A program made the translations under genes and the position numbers. Shown one piece after another: positions 17,863 through 27,554 of a DNA stretch of 43,058 nt. Where the stretch lies: contig JAFSWT010000133.1 in NCBI GenBank assembly GCA_017444395.1, forward strand, positions 1 through 43,058, read 5' to 3'. The notes below the pieces were generated by a model that was not told the origin of the DNA, did no database searches, and saw nothing but the letters and a program-made list of their open reading frames with translations. This DNA comes from Schwartzia sp. (in: firmicutes). GTDB lineage: Bacteria; Bacillota; Negativicutes; Selenomonadales; Selenomonadaceae. The stretch's first letter is position 1. Each line of letters opens with the position of its first letter.

Positions 17863-18975
17863 TTGCGCGTCATTGTATCCGGCGGCGGCACGGGAGGTCA
17901 TATCTACCCAGCGCTTACGCTGATCCGAACCATTGAGAGGAATGTGCCTGACGCCCGGTTCCTTTATGTCGGGACCAAGGCGGGGTTGGAAGCGGATATC
18001 GTTCCCCGGGAAGGGATTCCCTTCACGACGGTGGATATCAGCGGCTTCAAGCGCAGCCTGTCGCCCGCCAATCTGGTGCGGGGGGCCAGGGCCTTCGGCG
18101 GCGTCGTGAAGGCCATGAAGATCGTGCGGGAATTCCGCCCCGATATCGCCATCGGCACCGGCGGCTATGTCTGCGGTCCAATCCTGTTGGCGGCGAGCCT
18201 GCTCCGGGTGCCGTCCCTGGTGCAGGAACAGAATACCGTCCCCGGCATCACCAACAAGCTGCTGTCGCGTTTCGTGCGCCGCATCGCGGTGGGCACACGG
18301 GAAGCGCTGGCGGCTTTCCCAAAACAGAAAACGGTGTTCACCGGCAATCCCATCCGCCGCGAGGTCATGGAAGCGCGGCGGGAGGAAGGACTGGCGGCCT
18401 ATGGCCTGGACCCGGAGAAAAAGACCATCCTGGTCTCCGGCGGCAGCCGGGGCGCCCGCAGCATCAACCGGGCGATGACCGGGGTGATGGCGCACTATGC
18501 CGGCCGGCCCGGGGTGCAGATCCTGCACGTGACCGGGAACGACGGCTACGAGGAGACGCGGGCGGCACTCGCCGAAGCCGGCGTCGATTGGGAGGCGGCG
18601 GGCAACCTGTTCCTGCGCCCCTATCTCTATGATATGCCGCAGGCATTGGCCTGCGCTGATTTAGCGATATTCCGGGCCGGGGCCATTGGCATCGCCGAGC
18701 TCACCGCCCGCGGCGTACCGGCCATCCTGATTCCGTATCCTTACGCTGCCGCCAATCACCAGGAGCATAACGCCCGGGCAGTGGAAGCGGCGGGGGCGGC
18801 AAGGATGATTCTTGACCGCGATCTCAGCGCCGAAAGCCTTTTGCGGCTCTTGACCACGCTTCTGGACGACGACGGGACGCTTCGAAAGATGGCGCAGGCG
18901 AGCCGGGAACTGGGGCGGCCGCAGGCGGCGGAAGAGATTGCCGGATTGGCGCTGGAGATGGCGCGCAACAAATGA
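17863..18975 (+). CDS. murG: UDP-GlcNAc:undecaprenyl-PP-MurNAc-pentapeptide GlcNAc transferase
   Basis: Makes lipid II at the inner membrane face. 370 residues from a TTG start with GGAG 8 bp upstream. The N-terminal GGGTGGHIYPA loop, IGTGGYVCGP, QEQNTVPGITNK and the C-terminal FRAGAIGIAEL region are visible. The last of these normally reads SRAGA, so F replaces S. It overlaps or abuts murC. Confidence 0.96.
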   Translation: MRVIVSGGGTGGHIYPALTLIRTIERNVPDARFLYVGTKAGLEADIVPREGIPFTTVDISGFKRSLSPANLVRGARAFGGVVKAMKIVREFRPDIAIGTGGYVCGPILLAASLLRVPSLVQEQNTVPGITNKLLSRFVRRIAVGTREALAAFPKQKTVFTGNPIRREVMEARREEGLAAYGLDPEKKTILVSGGSRGARSINRAMTGVMAHYAGRPGVQILHVTGNDGYEETRAALAEAGVDWEAAGNLFLRPYLYDMPQALACADLAIFRAGAIGIAELTARGVPAILIPYPYAAANHQEHNARAVEAAGAARMILDRDLSAESLLRLLTTLLDDDGTLRKMAQASRELGRPQAAEEIAGLALEMARNK

Positions 18976-18992
18976 CGAAGGGAGAAGGCAAT

Positions 18993-20378
18993 ATGCTAGA
19001 GGATATCCATAAAATCCATTTCGTCGGTATCGGTGGCGCCGGCATGAGCGCCCTGGCCCGCATTCTCCTGGATAAGGGCTACATGGTTTCCGGCTCCGAC
19101 CTCAAAGACTCCCCGATGGCCCGGCAGCTCAAGGAACACGGCGCCCGCATCTTCCTCGGCCATCGGGCCGAGAACGTGAACGGTGCCGAGGCGGTCGTTG
19201 TCTCGTCGGCAATCCCCGGCAACAATCCCGAGGTTGTGGCAGCGAAAGCGCTGGGACTCCGGCGGCTGCACCGTTCTGATGTCAACGCTGCCCTGCTGAA
19301 CGCCGCCCGCGGTATTGCGGTGGCCGGCGCCCACGGCAAGACTACTACGACTTCCATGATCGGCCTGGTGCTCGAACATGGAGGGCTGGATCCGACCATC
19401 GTCATCGGCGGCGAGGTGGACTATCTCGGCGGCAATGCCCGCCTCGGAAAAGGCGACTGGCTGGTCTCCGAGGCCGACGAGAGCGACGGCTCCTTCCTGA
19501 AGCTGAAGCCGCAGATTGCCGTGGTGACGAATGTAGAAGACGACCATCTCGATCATTACGGGACGGTCGAGAATATCAAGAAAGCTTTCCGCACATTCAT
19601 CGAGAACCTCGACCCGGCAACGGGGAAAGCGGTTCTCTGCTTCGATAACGAAAACATTCGCGAGATTGCCGGGCAGGTTGAGAGGAAAATCGTCTCCTAC
19701 GCCATTGATTACCCGGCGGATTACCGGGCGGTGAATATTGAGCCCGCGGGCACCGGCGTCGCCTTTGATGTCGTGCGCGCGGGGGAAACCCTCGGCCATG
19801 TGGTCCTGCATATCCCGGGGCGCCACAATGTGCTGGACGCGCTGGCCACCGTGGTGACCGGCGTGCTCTGCGGGCTGACGGTGGACGAGGCAGCGGCGGG
19901 TCTGGACAACTTCCACGGCGCCAAGCGCCGTTTCGAGACGAAAGCGCATATCGGTGGCGTCTGGATCGTTGACGATTACGGCCACCATCCCAGCGAAATC
20001 AAAGCGACGCTGGCCGCGGCCCGGGAGACGAACCCGAAGCGGCTGGTCTGTGTTTTCCAGCCCCACCGTTTCAGCCGGACAAAACTCCTGGCAAAGGAAT
20101 TCGGCGCTTCGTTCCCGGCAGCGGACGTCCTGCTTCTGACGGACATCTATTCCGCCGGGGAGGAGCCCCTGCCCGGGATCAGTGGCGAGACGATTTTCGC
20201 CGCCGTGGAGGAGGCCACCGGCCAGAACGCAACATATATTAAAGAGCGGGCTCATATCGCTCCCTATTTGGAGACCATCGTGCAGCCCGGCGATCTCGTC
20301 ATCACCATGGGGGCCGGCGACATCTGGCGGACCGGCGAGGAGCTGGCGGAACGGCTGGGAAAGGGTGTAACAGGATGA
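18993..20378 (+). CDS. murC: UDP-MurNAc:L-alanine ligase
   Basis: 461 residues. Two starts are possible: an ATG overlapping the murG stop at 18972, and the ATG at 18993 with GGGAGAAGG just before it. The latter gives the family-typical start MLEDIHKIHFVGIGGAGMS. P-loop AGAHGKTTTTSMIG, SEADESDGSF, HIPGRHNVLDALA and DDYGHHPSEIKATL are all conserved. Adds the first alanine of the stem peptide. The usual neighbour murB is missing. Confidence 0.96.
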   Translation: MLEDIHKIHFVGIGGAGMSALARILLDKGYMVSGSDLKDSPMARQLKEHGARIFLGHRAENVNGAEAVVVSSAIPGNNPEVVAAKALGLRRLHRSDVNAALLNAARGIAVAGAHGKTTTTSMIGLVLEHGGLDPTIVIGGEVDYLGGNARLGKGDWLVSEADESDGSFLKLKPQIAVVTNVEDDHLDHYGTVENIKKAFRTFIENLDPATGKAVLCFDNENIREIAGQVERKIVSYAIDYPADYRAVNIEPAGTGVAFDVVRAGETLGHVVLHIPGRHNVLDALATVVTGVLCGLTVDEAAAGLDNFHGAKRRFETKAHIGGVWIVDDYGHHPSEIKATLAAARETNPKRLVCVFQPHRFSRTKLLAKEFGASFPAADVLLLTDIYSAGEEPLPGISGETIFAAVEEATGQNATYIKERAHIAPYLETIVQPGDLVITMGAGDIWRTGEELAERLGKGVTG

Positions 20379-21313
20379 AGAACCGGAAAATCGTCGTTGT
20401 CATGGGCGGCCCTTCCTCAGAGGCGGAGGTCTCCCGGCGAACGGGGAGCGCCGTTTTGGAGGCGCTGCGGTCCCGCGGTCTTGAAGCGTCAGGGCTGGAG
20501 CTTGTTCCGGCACGTTTCGCGGCGGATATTCAGGCGGCGGCGCCGGCGATCGTGTTCAACGCCGTCCATGGCGCTTTCGGCGAGGATGGGCGGTTGCAGG
20601 CGGTACTGGAACTCATGCAGATTCCCTATACGGGATCGGGCGTTTTGGCGTCGGCCATGACGATGGACAAGGTGATGGCGAAACGGGTATTTCTCGGCGC
20701 CGGCATCTCGACACCGCGGGCCTGTTCCTACCAAACTTTCCAGCGGCAGCAGAATCTTGCCGCCATCGTTGCCTGGGAGTTCTCCCTGCCGGTGGTCGTT
20801 AAGGCGGCGACACAGGGTTCCAGCATCGGCGTCATCATCGTGGAAAGGAAAGAAGACCTCGCCGGGGCCATCGATGAGGCGTTTCTTTACGGCGATGAGA
20901 TTCTGGTAGAGGAGTTCATCCAGGGCATGGAGATCACGGTCGCTGTCTGGGGCGACGGGGAAAAGGCGGAATGCTTTCCCATCATCGAGATCACGACATC
21001 CTCCGGCCGATACGATTATAACAGCAAATATACCGTGGGGGCGTCGCAGCATATCATCCCGGCGCGGCTGGAGGAAAAAGTGGCGGAGCGGGCCCGGCAA
21101 ACCGCCATCGATACATTCCGCGTCTGCGACTGCCGCGGCGTGGCACGGATGGATATGATGGTCTCGGAGGACGGGGTACCCTATGTCATCGATGTCAATA
21201 CCGTGCCCGGTATGACGGGCACTTCTTTGGTGCCAGACGCGGGGCGGGCCATGGGCGTCGAGTTCCCGGAGCTTTGCGTTCGCCTGTTGGCAATGGCGGG
21301 GTTTTCCGTGTGA
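20375..21313 (+). CDS. ddl: D-alanine:D-alanine ligase
   Basis: 312 residues, ATP-grasp fold. N-terminal MGGPSSEAEVSRRTG, the NAVHGAFGEDG loop, KAATQGSSIGV, YNSKYTVGASQHIIPA and the metal-binding IDVNTVPGMTGTSLVP are present. The residue context YDYNSKY is that of D-Ala-D-Ala ligases, not vancomycin-type D-Ala-D-Lac enzymes. It overlaps murC by 4 bp. Confidence 0.96.
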   Translation: MKNRKIVVVMGGPSSEAEVSRRTGSAVLEALRSRGLEASGLELVPARFAADIQAAAPAIVFNAVHGAFGEDGRLQAVLELMQIPYTGSGVLASAMTMDKVMAKRVFLGAGISTPRACSYQTFQRQQNLAAIVAWEFSLPVVVKAATQGSSIGVIIVERKEDLAGAIDEAFLYGDEILVEEFIQGMEITVAVWGDGEKAECFPIIEITTSSGRYDYNSKYTVGASQHIIPARLEEKVAERARQTAIDTFRVCDCRGVARMDMMVSEDGVPYVIDVNTVPGMTGTSLVPDAGRAMGVEFPELCVRLLAMAGFSV

Positions 21314-21349
21314 TTTGGGGCATGAGATACTTGAAAGGAGGCGGGCGCT

Positions 21350-22123
21350 GTGGATGAGGAGAAAGAGGTCCGGGAAAGTGTTGACCCGTCGCCGGCAACC
21401 GGTGGGCGGAAATGGCACTGGTTCTTTCAGAGCCTGGCTTTCCTGGGCGCAATCGCCGCTATCGGCGCGGCGTTCTTCTACCTGCCCTTTTTCAAGGTGC
21501 AATCGGTGACGATTGTTGGGAATCACTATGTGCCGGCGGAGGATATTTGCCGTATTGCCGGCATTTACCGCGGACAGCATCTCATGCAGGTCGAGACCGC
21601 CGTATCATCACGCACCCTGACGAAGGACCTTCGCATTGAGCAGGCCACGGTTCGCCGCGTCTTTCCCAATGGAATCATGATTGAGATTGAGGAACGGCGG
21701 CCGGTGGCTGTGATTGCCTGCGAATACGGATTCCTGGATCTGGACCGGCAGGGTCTGGTGCTGAACGCGCATCGCCAGCTGGAGGCGAAGGGCATTCCGT
21801 TCCTGACCGGTGTAAGTGTCCAGGAACGCTATATTGGCGATAAGGTGGAGCAGCCGCTGGTGGAGGCGGCTCTTCGCTATCTTTCGTATATCCGGCCCGA
21901 AGGGCTGGCGGAGATTACAGAGGTGGCTTTGCAGGACCCCGGCCATGTGGTTGCCAGGACGATCAGTGCCACGGAGATCCGGATTGGCGGGTTGGAGCCG
22001 GAGCGGTTGGAGCAGAAGGCCCTGGACACGCAGGATTTCATCGAGGAACTTCATACCGCGAAGCACGCCATCGCTTATCTGGACCTGACATACGCGCAGT
22101 CATTTGTCGGCCTTCGTGAATAG
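21350..22123 (+). CDS. ftsQ: Cell-division protein FtsQ/DivIB
   Basis: 257 residues from a GTG start with AAGGAGG 8 bp upstream. A short acidic cytoplasmic tail is followed by one membrane helix (about 26-46), a POTRA domain beginning FKVQSVTIVGNHYV, and an FtsQ-type beta domain containing EIEERRPVAVI. It scaffolds the divisome outside the membrane with FtsL. Position between ddl and ftsZ is standard; ftsA is not present after it. Confidence 0.9.
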   Translation: MDEEKEVRESVDPSPATGGRKWHWFFQSLAFLGAIAAIGAAFFYLPFFKVQSVTIVGNHYVPAEDICRIAGIYRGQHLMQVETAVSSRTLTKDLRIEQATVRRVFPNGIMIEIEERRPVAVIACEYGFLDLDRQGLVLNAHRQLEAKGIPFLTGVSVQERYIGDKVEQPLVEAALRYLSYIRPEGLAEITEVALQDPGHVVARTISATEIRIGGLEPERLEQKALDTQDFIEELHTAKHAIAYLDLTYAQSFVGLRE

Positions 22124-22188
22124 GTGCGCCGGGCGAAACCGCGCGTTTTCCCCGGTATTATCTGGAAAGAAAAGGAAGCGTTCATTTT

Positions 22189-22893
22189 ATGTCATCCCTG
22201 CGACGAAGCCGTATTTCGATTTCCTTTGTCTGCATCGTGCTGGGCTTCATGCTGAGCATGCAGTTCCGCATCGCTATGGAACAGCGGTCTTCGTTGCCCT
22301 ATCAGCGGACGGAGGAACTGTCGGCCCGGCTTTTGCAGACGGAGAAGGAGCGGGACGCCCTGCAGGAGCAGGTAGCGAAGTTGGAGGAAGCGGCGGCAAA
22401 GAAGGCGGCCGAGCCGTCCGGCCAGCAGACGATCCAGGAACTTCGGATGCGTAGCGGTCAGATACCTCTCACGGGGCCGGGCGTCATTGTCACCATCGAC
22501 GACAGCAAGATCGCGTCGAAAGCGGGTGATAACCAGAACCTCTACATCATCCACGACGACGATCTGCTGAAGGTCATCAACGAGTTGCGGGCGGCGGGGG
22601 CGGAGGCGATATCCGTCAATGGTCAGCGTCTCGTGGCAACCTCGGAAATCCGGTGTGCCGGACCGACGCTTTCCGTCAACAATGTTCGTTCCGCGCCGCC
22701 CTATGAGATTCGGGCCATCGGCGATATCCAGACGCTGGAGAACTCGCTCAGGATGCGTGGCGGCGTGATGGAGACATTGCGGGTATGGGGTATCCAGTTG
22801 GAAATTCAGGTTTCGGAGAATGTGACGGTGCCTGCTTACAAGGGCGTCGGTGCGTATCAATACGCCCGGCCGGCTGAGGAGGCGTCATCATGA
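22189..22893 (+). CDS. DUF881 membrane protein
   Basis: 234 residues. One N-terminal membrane helix (about 10-25), a coiled coil (about 42-75), and a DUF881 domain with ITGPGVIVTIDDS-like and AEAISVNGQRLVATSEIRC segments. In Firmicutes and Actinobacteria this family sits between ftsQ and ftsZ or near sbp, suggesting a role in division or the cell envelope, but no activity is established. The next gene overlaps by 4 bp. Confidence 0.88.
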   Translation: MSSLRRSRISISFVCIVLGFMLSMQFRIAMEQRSSLPYQRTEELSARLLQTEKERDALQEQVAKLEEAAAKKAAEPSGQQTIQELRMRSGQIPLTGPGVIVTIDDSKIASKAGDNQNLYIIHDDDLLKVINELRAAGAEAISVNGQRLVATSEIRCAGPTLSVNNVRSAPPYEIRAIGDIQTLENSLRMRGGVMETLRVWGIQLEIQVSENVTVPAYKGVGAYQYARPAEEASS

Positions 22894-23225
22894 GTTATGC
22901 CTTGGTGAGCTTGATGGTGGGAATCCTTTTGGGCGCGTTCACCCCCATTGCCGTGCCGGTTGCTTATGCCAAACTCTTCTCCGTGGCGCTCCTGGCATCG
23001 CTGGATTCCGTTTTCGGCGGTTTCCGGGCGGCCATGGAGGAAACATTTGACAATACGATCTTCATTTCGGGTTTCTTTGCCAATGCGTTGTTGGCGGTGT
23101 TCCTCGTATATGCAGGGGATCATATGGGCATTGACCTGTATTATGTAGCCTTATTGGCGTTTGGCTTGCGGATTTTCCAGAATCTTGCCATCATCCGCCG
23201 CTATTTCCTCAAGAAACACAGCTGA
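22890..23225 (+). CDS. sbp: Small basic protein, DUF1290
   Basis: 111 residues with three membrane segments and a basic C-terminus (RRYFLKKHS). The motif FTPIAVPVAYAKLFSVALLA, then LDSVFGG and the glutamate-bearing AAMEETFDN, is the Sbp signature. In Gram-positive relatives the gene lies upstream of ftsZ. Function is unknown. It shares ATGA with the DUF881 stop. Confidence 0.88.
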   Translation: MSYALVSLMVGILLGAFTPIAVPVAYAKLFSVALLASLDSVFGGFRAAMEETFDNTIFISGFFANALLAVFLVYAGDHMGIDLYYVALLAFGLRIFQNLAIIRRYFLKKHS

Positions 23226-23301
23226 TTGTGGCGGGAATAAAGGAAATCCTCCGGCTCGGGCATTGGGAAAATTTTTTGTAGCAAAAATGGCAAATCAATG
23301 G

Positions 23302-23307
23302 TACAAT
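23302..23307 (+). promoter_or_regulatory. Possible ftsZ promoter, extended -10
   Basis: TGGTACAAT contains an extended -10 (TACAAT at 23302-23307). The -35 region is poor. It would give a leader of about 70 nt, inside which GCACG and CGTGC (about 23331-23349) can pair. Confidence 0.5.
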
Positions 23308-23381
23308 AGGATGGTATATCAGGAAAAAGGAGCACGCGAAACAATCGTGCGTTGAATACTGCTAGGCTTGGAGGTTTTATC

Positions 23382-24512
23382 GTGATTGAACTGGACGATA
23401 CGGCAATGGAGGAGTTTGCCCGGATAAAGGTAGTCGGAGTCGGCGGTGGCGGCAGCAACGCCATCAACCGGATGATTTCGGCCGGACTCAAGGGCGTGGA
23501 ATTCATCGCGGTCAATACCGATTCCCAGGCGCTTTTGCATTCGCTGGCGCCGAAACGTATCCAAATAGGCGCGAAGCTGACCCGCGGTTTGGGTGCGGGG
23601 GCCAAGCCGGAAATTGGCAGCCAGGCGGCGGAGGAGAGCCGGGACGATCTGCTTGACGCGTTGCAGGGCGCCGATATGGTCTTCATCACCGCCGGTATGG
23701 GTGGCGGTACCGGCACGGGCGCGGCGCCGGTGGTGGCCGCTTGCGCCCGGGAGTCGGGAGCGCTGACGGTGGCTGTCGTGACGAAGCCTTTCCGCTTTGA
23801 GGGGCGCCGCCGCATGGTGAACGCCGAAGGCGGCATCGTGAATCTCAAGCAGCAGGTTGATACCATCATCACGATTCCCAATGATCAGCTTTTGCAGATT
23901 GTCGATAAGAGGACGCCGATGATGGAGGCGTTCCGCATCGCGGACAACGTTTTGCATCAGGGCGTGCAGGGCATTTCCGATCTCATCGCCGTTCCCGGCC
24001 TTATCAATCTCGATTTTGCCGATGTGAAGTCCATCATGTCCAGTGCCGGTTCCGCTCTCATGGGCATCGGCGAGGGCTCGGGCGAGAACGCCGCCGTCAC
24101 GGCGGCGCATAACGCCATCACGTCGCCGCTGCTGGAAACCGATATCAATGGTGCGAAGGGCGTCCTGCTCAACGTTACCGGCTCGGCGGAAAAAGTCAGC
24201 ATCTTCGACGTCAACGAGGCGATGACGACGATTCAGGAGGCGGCGCATCCCGATGCGAATATCATCTTCGGTGCCGCGATTGATGATACACTGGGCGATA
24301 CGATACGCGTAACCGTGATTGCTACCGGGTGTGATAATGAGGAAGGGGTCGTCGGGGTTCCGTCCAAGAACCAGGCGGCAACCAATCAACCGGCAGCAAA
24401 GACTGCTGACGGTCAGGACGCGAAGGCCGCCACGGTGGCTTCTCAGCCGGCGGCACCAAAGCCGGCGCCGGCGTCCATCGAAATACCGGACTGGCTCCGG
24501 CACAGTGAATAG
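23382..24512 (+). CDS. ftsZ: Cell-division GTPase FtsZ
   Basis: 376 residues. The GTG at 23382 is chosen because GGAGG lies 7 bp before it; an upstream TTG in frame lacks a site. The GTP-binding loop [12 protein letters not shown] is near residue 105, and the T7 loop [11 protein letters not shown] near 203. The C-terminal tail is a Q/A/P-rich linker (about 320-365) ending in the IPDWLR peptide that normally binds FtsA or SepF. FtsA is not encoded in the window, so another anchor is expected. Confidence 0.98.
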   Translation: MIELDDTAMEEFARIKVVGVGGGGSNAINRMISAGLKGVEFIAVNTDSQALLHSLAPKRIQIGAKLTRGLGAGAKPEIGSQAAEESRDDLLDALQGADMVFITAGMGGGTGTGAAPVVAACARESGALTVAVVTKPFRFEGRRRMVNAEGGIVNLKQQVDTIITIPNDQLLQIVDKRTPMMEAFRIADNVLHQGVQGISDLIAVPGLINLDFADVKSIMSSAGSALMGIGEGSGENAAVTAAHNAITSPLLETDINGAKGVLLNVTGSAEKVSIFDVNEAMTTIQEAAHPDANIIFGAAIDDTLGDTIRVTVIATGCDNEEGVVGVPSKNQAATNQPAAKTADGQDAKAATVASQPAAPKPAPASIEIPDWLRHSE

Positions 24513-24529
24513 CCGATGAAGTAAGGCAA

Positions 24530-24554
24530 GGGGCCGCCCGGGCGGCCCCTTTTT
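24530..24554 (+). terminator. Terminator ending the dcw cluster
   Basis: Perfect 20-bp palindrome (24530-24549, GGGGCCGC arm) followed by TTTTT. It marks the end of the mraZ-ftsZ cluster. Confidence 0.93.
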
Positions 24555-24603
24555 GGTAGCGTTTGTCACCCACTTATTTCCGGGCAAAGGAGATCACATT
24601 CCC

Positions 24604-25617
24604 ATGAGACGCTATACATCCTTGCTGCTGACAGCTTTTGTGCTGGTCGTGGCGGTGGCGCTGGGTTCGCTTTTCCTTTCCGGCCATGCCGACCAGACAC
24701 GACGTCACGCAATCCGGGTCTATACGACCATGCCGGCGGAGCAGGCGGGGCTTTTGGCGGCGGAATATGAAAACGAAAGCCACATCCGGGTGGAGTTCGT
24801 GCCGTTTTCGCCGGCGGAGCTTTCAGAGCGGTTGCGGACGGCAAAAACAAATCCGGACGCGGCGATGGTGCTGGCGGACAGTGCGGTTCTCCGGCAGGCG
24901 GCGAAGGAAGGGGCTTTCGTTCCCTATGAGACGGAGCAGACCGACCAGGTTGCGGACGAACTGAAGGATCCCGAGGGAGCCTGGGTCGGTGTCTGGTATG
25001 ATCCGGTCGTGTTCTGCGTGAACAGCGACTATCTCCGGACATTGCCACGGATTCCCCAGACCTGGCCGGAGCTGGCGAATTACCCGAACGTGCGCCTGGG
25101 CATGACGGATTTCCTGGCGGCTGACGCGGCATCGAATCTTTATTTTTCTCTGCTGGCGGCGTATGGCGAGCCGGAGGCGTTCCGCCTGCTGGCCGCTATG
25201 CAGCCGAAGGTCGTGCAATACGTAAAATACCTTTCCACGCCGGTGCGCATGGCGGGCATGGGCGAGGTCGATATTTCCCTGGCGGTACAGAGCGAGACGC
25301 TTCGTTATCTTAACAACGGGTATCCGCTGAAAATCATCTACCCGGCGGACGGTACCGCCTATATGCTGACGGGAATCGGTCTGCTGCGGGATGACCAGAA
25401 GCCGGTTTACGATTTCGCTGCCTGGTTGCTCAGCGACCGGGCCCAGCAGGCTTTGCAGGAGGCAGGCGTCTATTTCGTTCCCACAGATCCGGAAACGCTG
25501 GCTTACAAGATGCTGGCGGGCAAGAATCTGACGCTCTTTGAACGCCTGCCGGCCTATACGGGAGAGCAACGGCGGGAGCTTCTCGATCGCTGGCTCAAGG
25601 AGATTCGTTTCCGGTAA
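24604..25617 (+). CDS. Extracellular solute-binding protein (family 1, iron/anion-type)
   Basis: 337 residues from the ATG at 24604, which has AAAGGAG 11 bp upstream. The N-terminus (about 5-27) is a signal peptide or membrane anchor without a lipobox cysteine. The mature part reads as a periplasmic-binding fold: IRVYTTMPAEQAGLLAAEYE, VGVWYDPVVFCVN, LGMTDFLAADAASN and GIGLL near the hinge, resembling ferric iron/spermidine-type binding proteins. No permease or ATPase is adjacent, so the ligand and partner are unknown. Confidence 0.8.
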   Translation: MRRYTSLLLTAFVLVVAVALGSLFLSGHADQTRRHAIRVYTTMPAEQAGLLAAEYENESHIRVEFVPFSPAELSERLRTAKTNPDAAMVLADSAVLRQAAKEGAFVPYETEQTDQVADELKDPEGAWVGVWYDPVVFCVNSDYLRTLPRIPQTWPELANYPNVRLGMTDFLAADAASNLYFSLLAAYGEPEAFRLLAAMQPKVVQYVKYLSTPVRMAGMGEVDISLAVQSETLRYLNNGYPLKIIYPADGTAYMLTGIGLLRDDQKPVYDFAAWLLSDRAQQALQEAGVYFVPTDPETLAYKMLAGKNLTLFERLPAYTGEQRRELLDRWLKEIRFR

Positions 25618-25630
25618 GAATTGATAATAG

Positions 25631-25660
25631 ACGGGGCGCACAGCCCCGTTTCTCTTTCGC
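25631..25660 (+). terminator. Terminator after the solute-binding protein
   Basis: Seven-bp stem ACGGGGC/GCCCCGT with a 5-nt loop (25631-25649), followed by a T-rich run broken by C. Confidence 0.75.
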
Positions 25661-25679
25661 TTGCAGAGGAGGAGCGACT

Positions 25680-27011
25680 GTGAAAGTTGGATTCATCAGT
25701 TTGGGATGCGCCAAGAATCTTGTCGACACTGAGGTCATGCTGGGGATTTTGCGGGAGAACGGCATGGAACTGACGCCGGAACCGGCGGAGGCGGAAATCC
25801 TCATCGTCAACACCTGTGCCTTCATCGAGACCGCCAAGCAGGAGTCGATCACGACCATCCTGAATCTGGAGGAGTACAAAAAGACCGGCTGCTGTCAGGC
25901 CCTGATCGCCGCCGGTTGTTTGGGCCAGCGCTACGACCAGGCAATCCTCGACGAGATGCCTGAGGTGGATGCCATTTTGGGCACAGGGGCGTTTCCGCGC
26001 GTCATGGAGGCGGTGCGGGAGGCGTTGGCCGGCAACCGCGTCATTCTTGCCGGCCCCTCCGAGATCATCTACGACGCCCGGATGCCCCGGATCGTTACGA
26101 CGCCGTCCTATACCGCCTACGTCAAGATTGCCGAGGGGTGCGACAATCGCTGCGCTTTCTGCGCCATTCCGTTGATCCGGGGCCACTACCGCAGCCGTCC
26201 GATGGAGGATATCCGGGCCGAGGTGGAGCGTCTGGCGGCGGACGGCGTCAAGGAAATCAACCTTATCGCCCAGGATACCACGAACTACGGGCGTGATCTC
26301 TACGGTGAGCCGAGACTGGCGGCGCTGCTCCGGGAACTGTGCCGGGTGGAGGGCATCCAGTGGATACGGAACCTTTACGCTTACCCGCGGTTCTTTACCG
26401 ACGAACTCATCGACACCATTGCCCGGGAGCCGAAAATCTGCAAGTATGTCGATTTGCCGCTTCAGCACGCCGATGATGATATCCTGCGGGCCATGCGCCG
26501 TCCCACGACGCGCCGGGACATGGAAGCCCTGCTGAAAAAAATCCGGGAGCGGATTCCCAGCGTGGCTATCCGTTCCACTTTCATTGTTGGTTTTCCCGGG
26601 GAAACGGCGGAAAAATACGAGACATTGCGCCGCTTCGTGGAGGAGCAGCGATTCGATCAGGTGGGCGTATTCACTTATTCTCAGGAAGACGGCACGCCGG
26701 CGGCGGCGCTGGGCAACCAGATCGGCGAGACGGACCGGGAAGAGCGCTACCACGACCTGATGAGCCGCCAGAGCAAAATTTCCGAGGAGCTGGGGCAGTC
26801 GCTGGTGGGCCATGAGATTGATGTGCTGATCGAGGGCCGGGACGCGGAGGAGGAGCAGATTGCCTATGGCCGTTCCTACCGCGAGGCGCCGGATGTGGAC
26901 GGCAAGATCTACATCGAGGGCGACGCGGACAGCCAGCCCGGTGACATTGTTCGGGCCCGGATCGTGGAGGGCTTCGCTTACGACCTGGTGGCGGAGCCGG
27001 CCCGGTCATGA
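25680..27011 (+). CDS. rimO: Ribosomal protein S12 methylthiotransferase
   Basis: 443 residues from a GTG start behind AGGAGG. MTTase domain starts KVGFISLGCAKNLVDTE with cysteines for the first cluster; the radical-SAM motif CDNRCAFC is near residue 150; a TRAM domain closes the protein. It places a methylthio group on an aspartate of S12. The SLGCAKNLVDTE form separates RimO from MiaB. It overlaps pncC by 4 bp. Confidence 0.96.
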   Translation: MKVGFISLGCAKNLVDTEVMLGILRENGMELTPEPAEAEILIVNTCAFIETAKQESITTILNLEEYKKTGCCQALIAAGCLGQRYDQAILDEMPEVDAILGTGAFPRVMEAVREALAGNRVILAGPSEIIYDARMPRIVTTPSYTAYVKIAEGCDNRCAFCAIPLIRGHYRSRPMEDIRAEVERLAADGVKEINLIAQDTTNYGRDLYGEPRLAALLRELCRVEGIQWIRNLYAYPRFFTDELIDTIAREPKICKYVDLPLQHADDDILRAMRRPTTRRDMEALLKKIRERIPSVAIRSTFIVGFPGETAEKYETLRRFVEEQRFDQVGVFTYSQEDGTPAAALGNQIGETDREERYHDLMSRQSKISEELGQSLVGHEIDVLIEGRDAEEEQIAYGRSYREAPDVDGKIYIEGDADSQPGDIVRARIVEGFAYDLVAEPARS

Positions 27012-27511
27012 GGGACAGTGTTGCGGCGCCGGAAGAAGCCGTTGAGGAAACGGCGGGGCGTTTGCTGGCGGAGCGCGGCCTCACGATTGCCTGTGCCGAG
27101 TCCTGCACCGGCGGGCTCCTGACCAGCCGGCTTACGGATATCGCCGGCAGTTCGGCGTATGTCAGGGGAGCGGTCGTCTCCTATACCAACGAGGTCAAGG
27201 CCGGTGTGCTGGGCGTACGGCAGGAGACCCTCGATGCCCACACGGCGGTTTCCGAACCGACGGCGCGGGAGATGGCGGAAAATGTGCGCCGTTTACTGCA
27301 GACGGATATCGGCGTCAGCATCACCGGTCTTGCCGGCCCGGCAGGTGCCCCCGGTCAGCCGGTGGGCCTGGTCTATATCGGCATAGCTGTCCCGTCAGGG
27401 ACGCGCGTGACGGAAAACCGGTTCGCCGGCAGCCGGAAGGAAATCAAATGGCAGGCCAGCCAGCGGGCATTGGAAATGGTCCTTCACGCTCTTTTCAGAT
27501 GGCATTGCTAG
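27008..27511 (+). CDS. pncC: Nicotinamide-nucleotide amidohydrolase (CinA C-terminal type)
   Basis: 167 residues, a stand-alone CinA C-terminal domain. Motifs: AESCTGGLLTSRLTDIAGSS, the catalytic-serine region, VVSYTNEVK and SITGLAGPAG. It deamidates NMN to NaMN. In many Firmicutes rimO-pgsA-cinA-recA form a group; here pgsA and recA are missing and only the short CinA form remains. Confidence 0.93.
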   Translation: MRDSVAAPEEAVEETAGRLLAERGLTIACAESCTGGLLTSRLTDIAGSSAYVRGAVVSYTNEVKAGVLGVRQETLDAHTAVSEPTAREMAENVRRLLQTDIGVSITGLAGPAGAPGQPVGLVYIGIAVPSGTRVTENRFAGSRKEIKWQASQRALEMVLHALFRWHC

Positions 27512-27554
27512 CATACGGATAGTATTCCTGATGAATCACAAGGAGGGTTTGCCC

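Noticed and set aside
16783-18528. Minus-strand open frame of 581 codons
   Set aside because: Antisense of murD and murG with no motif or start signal.
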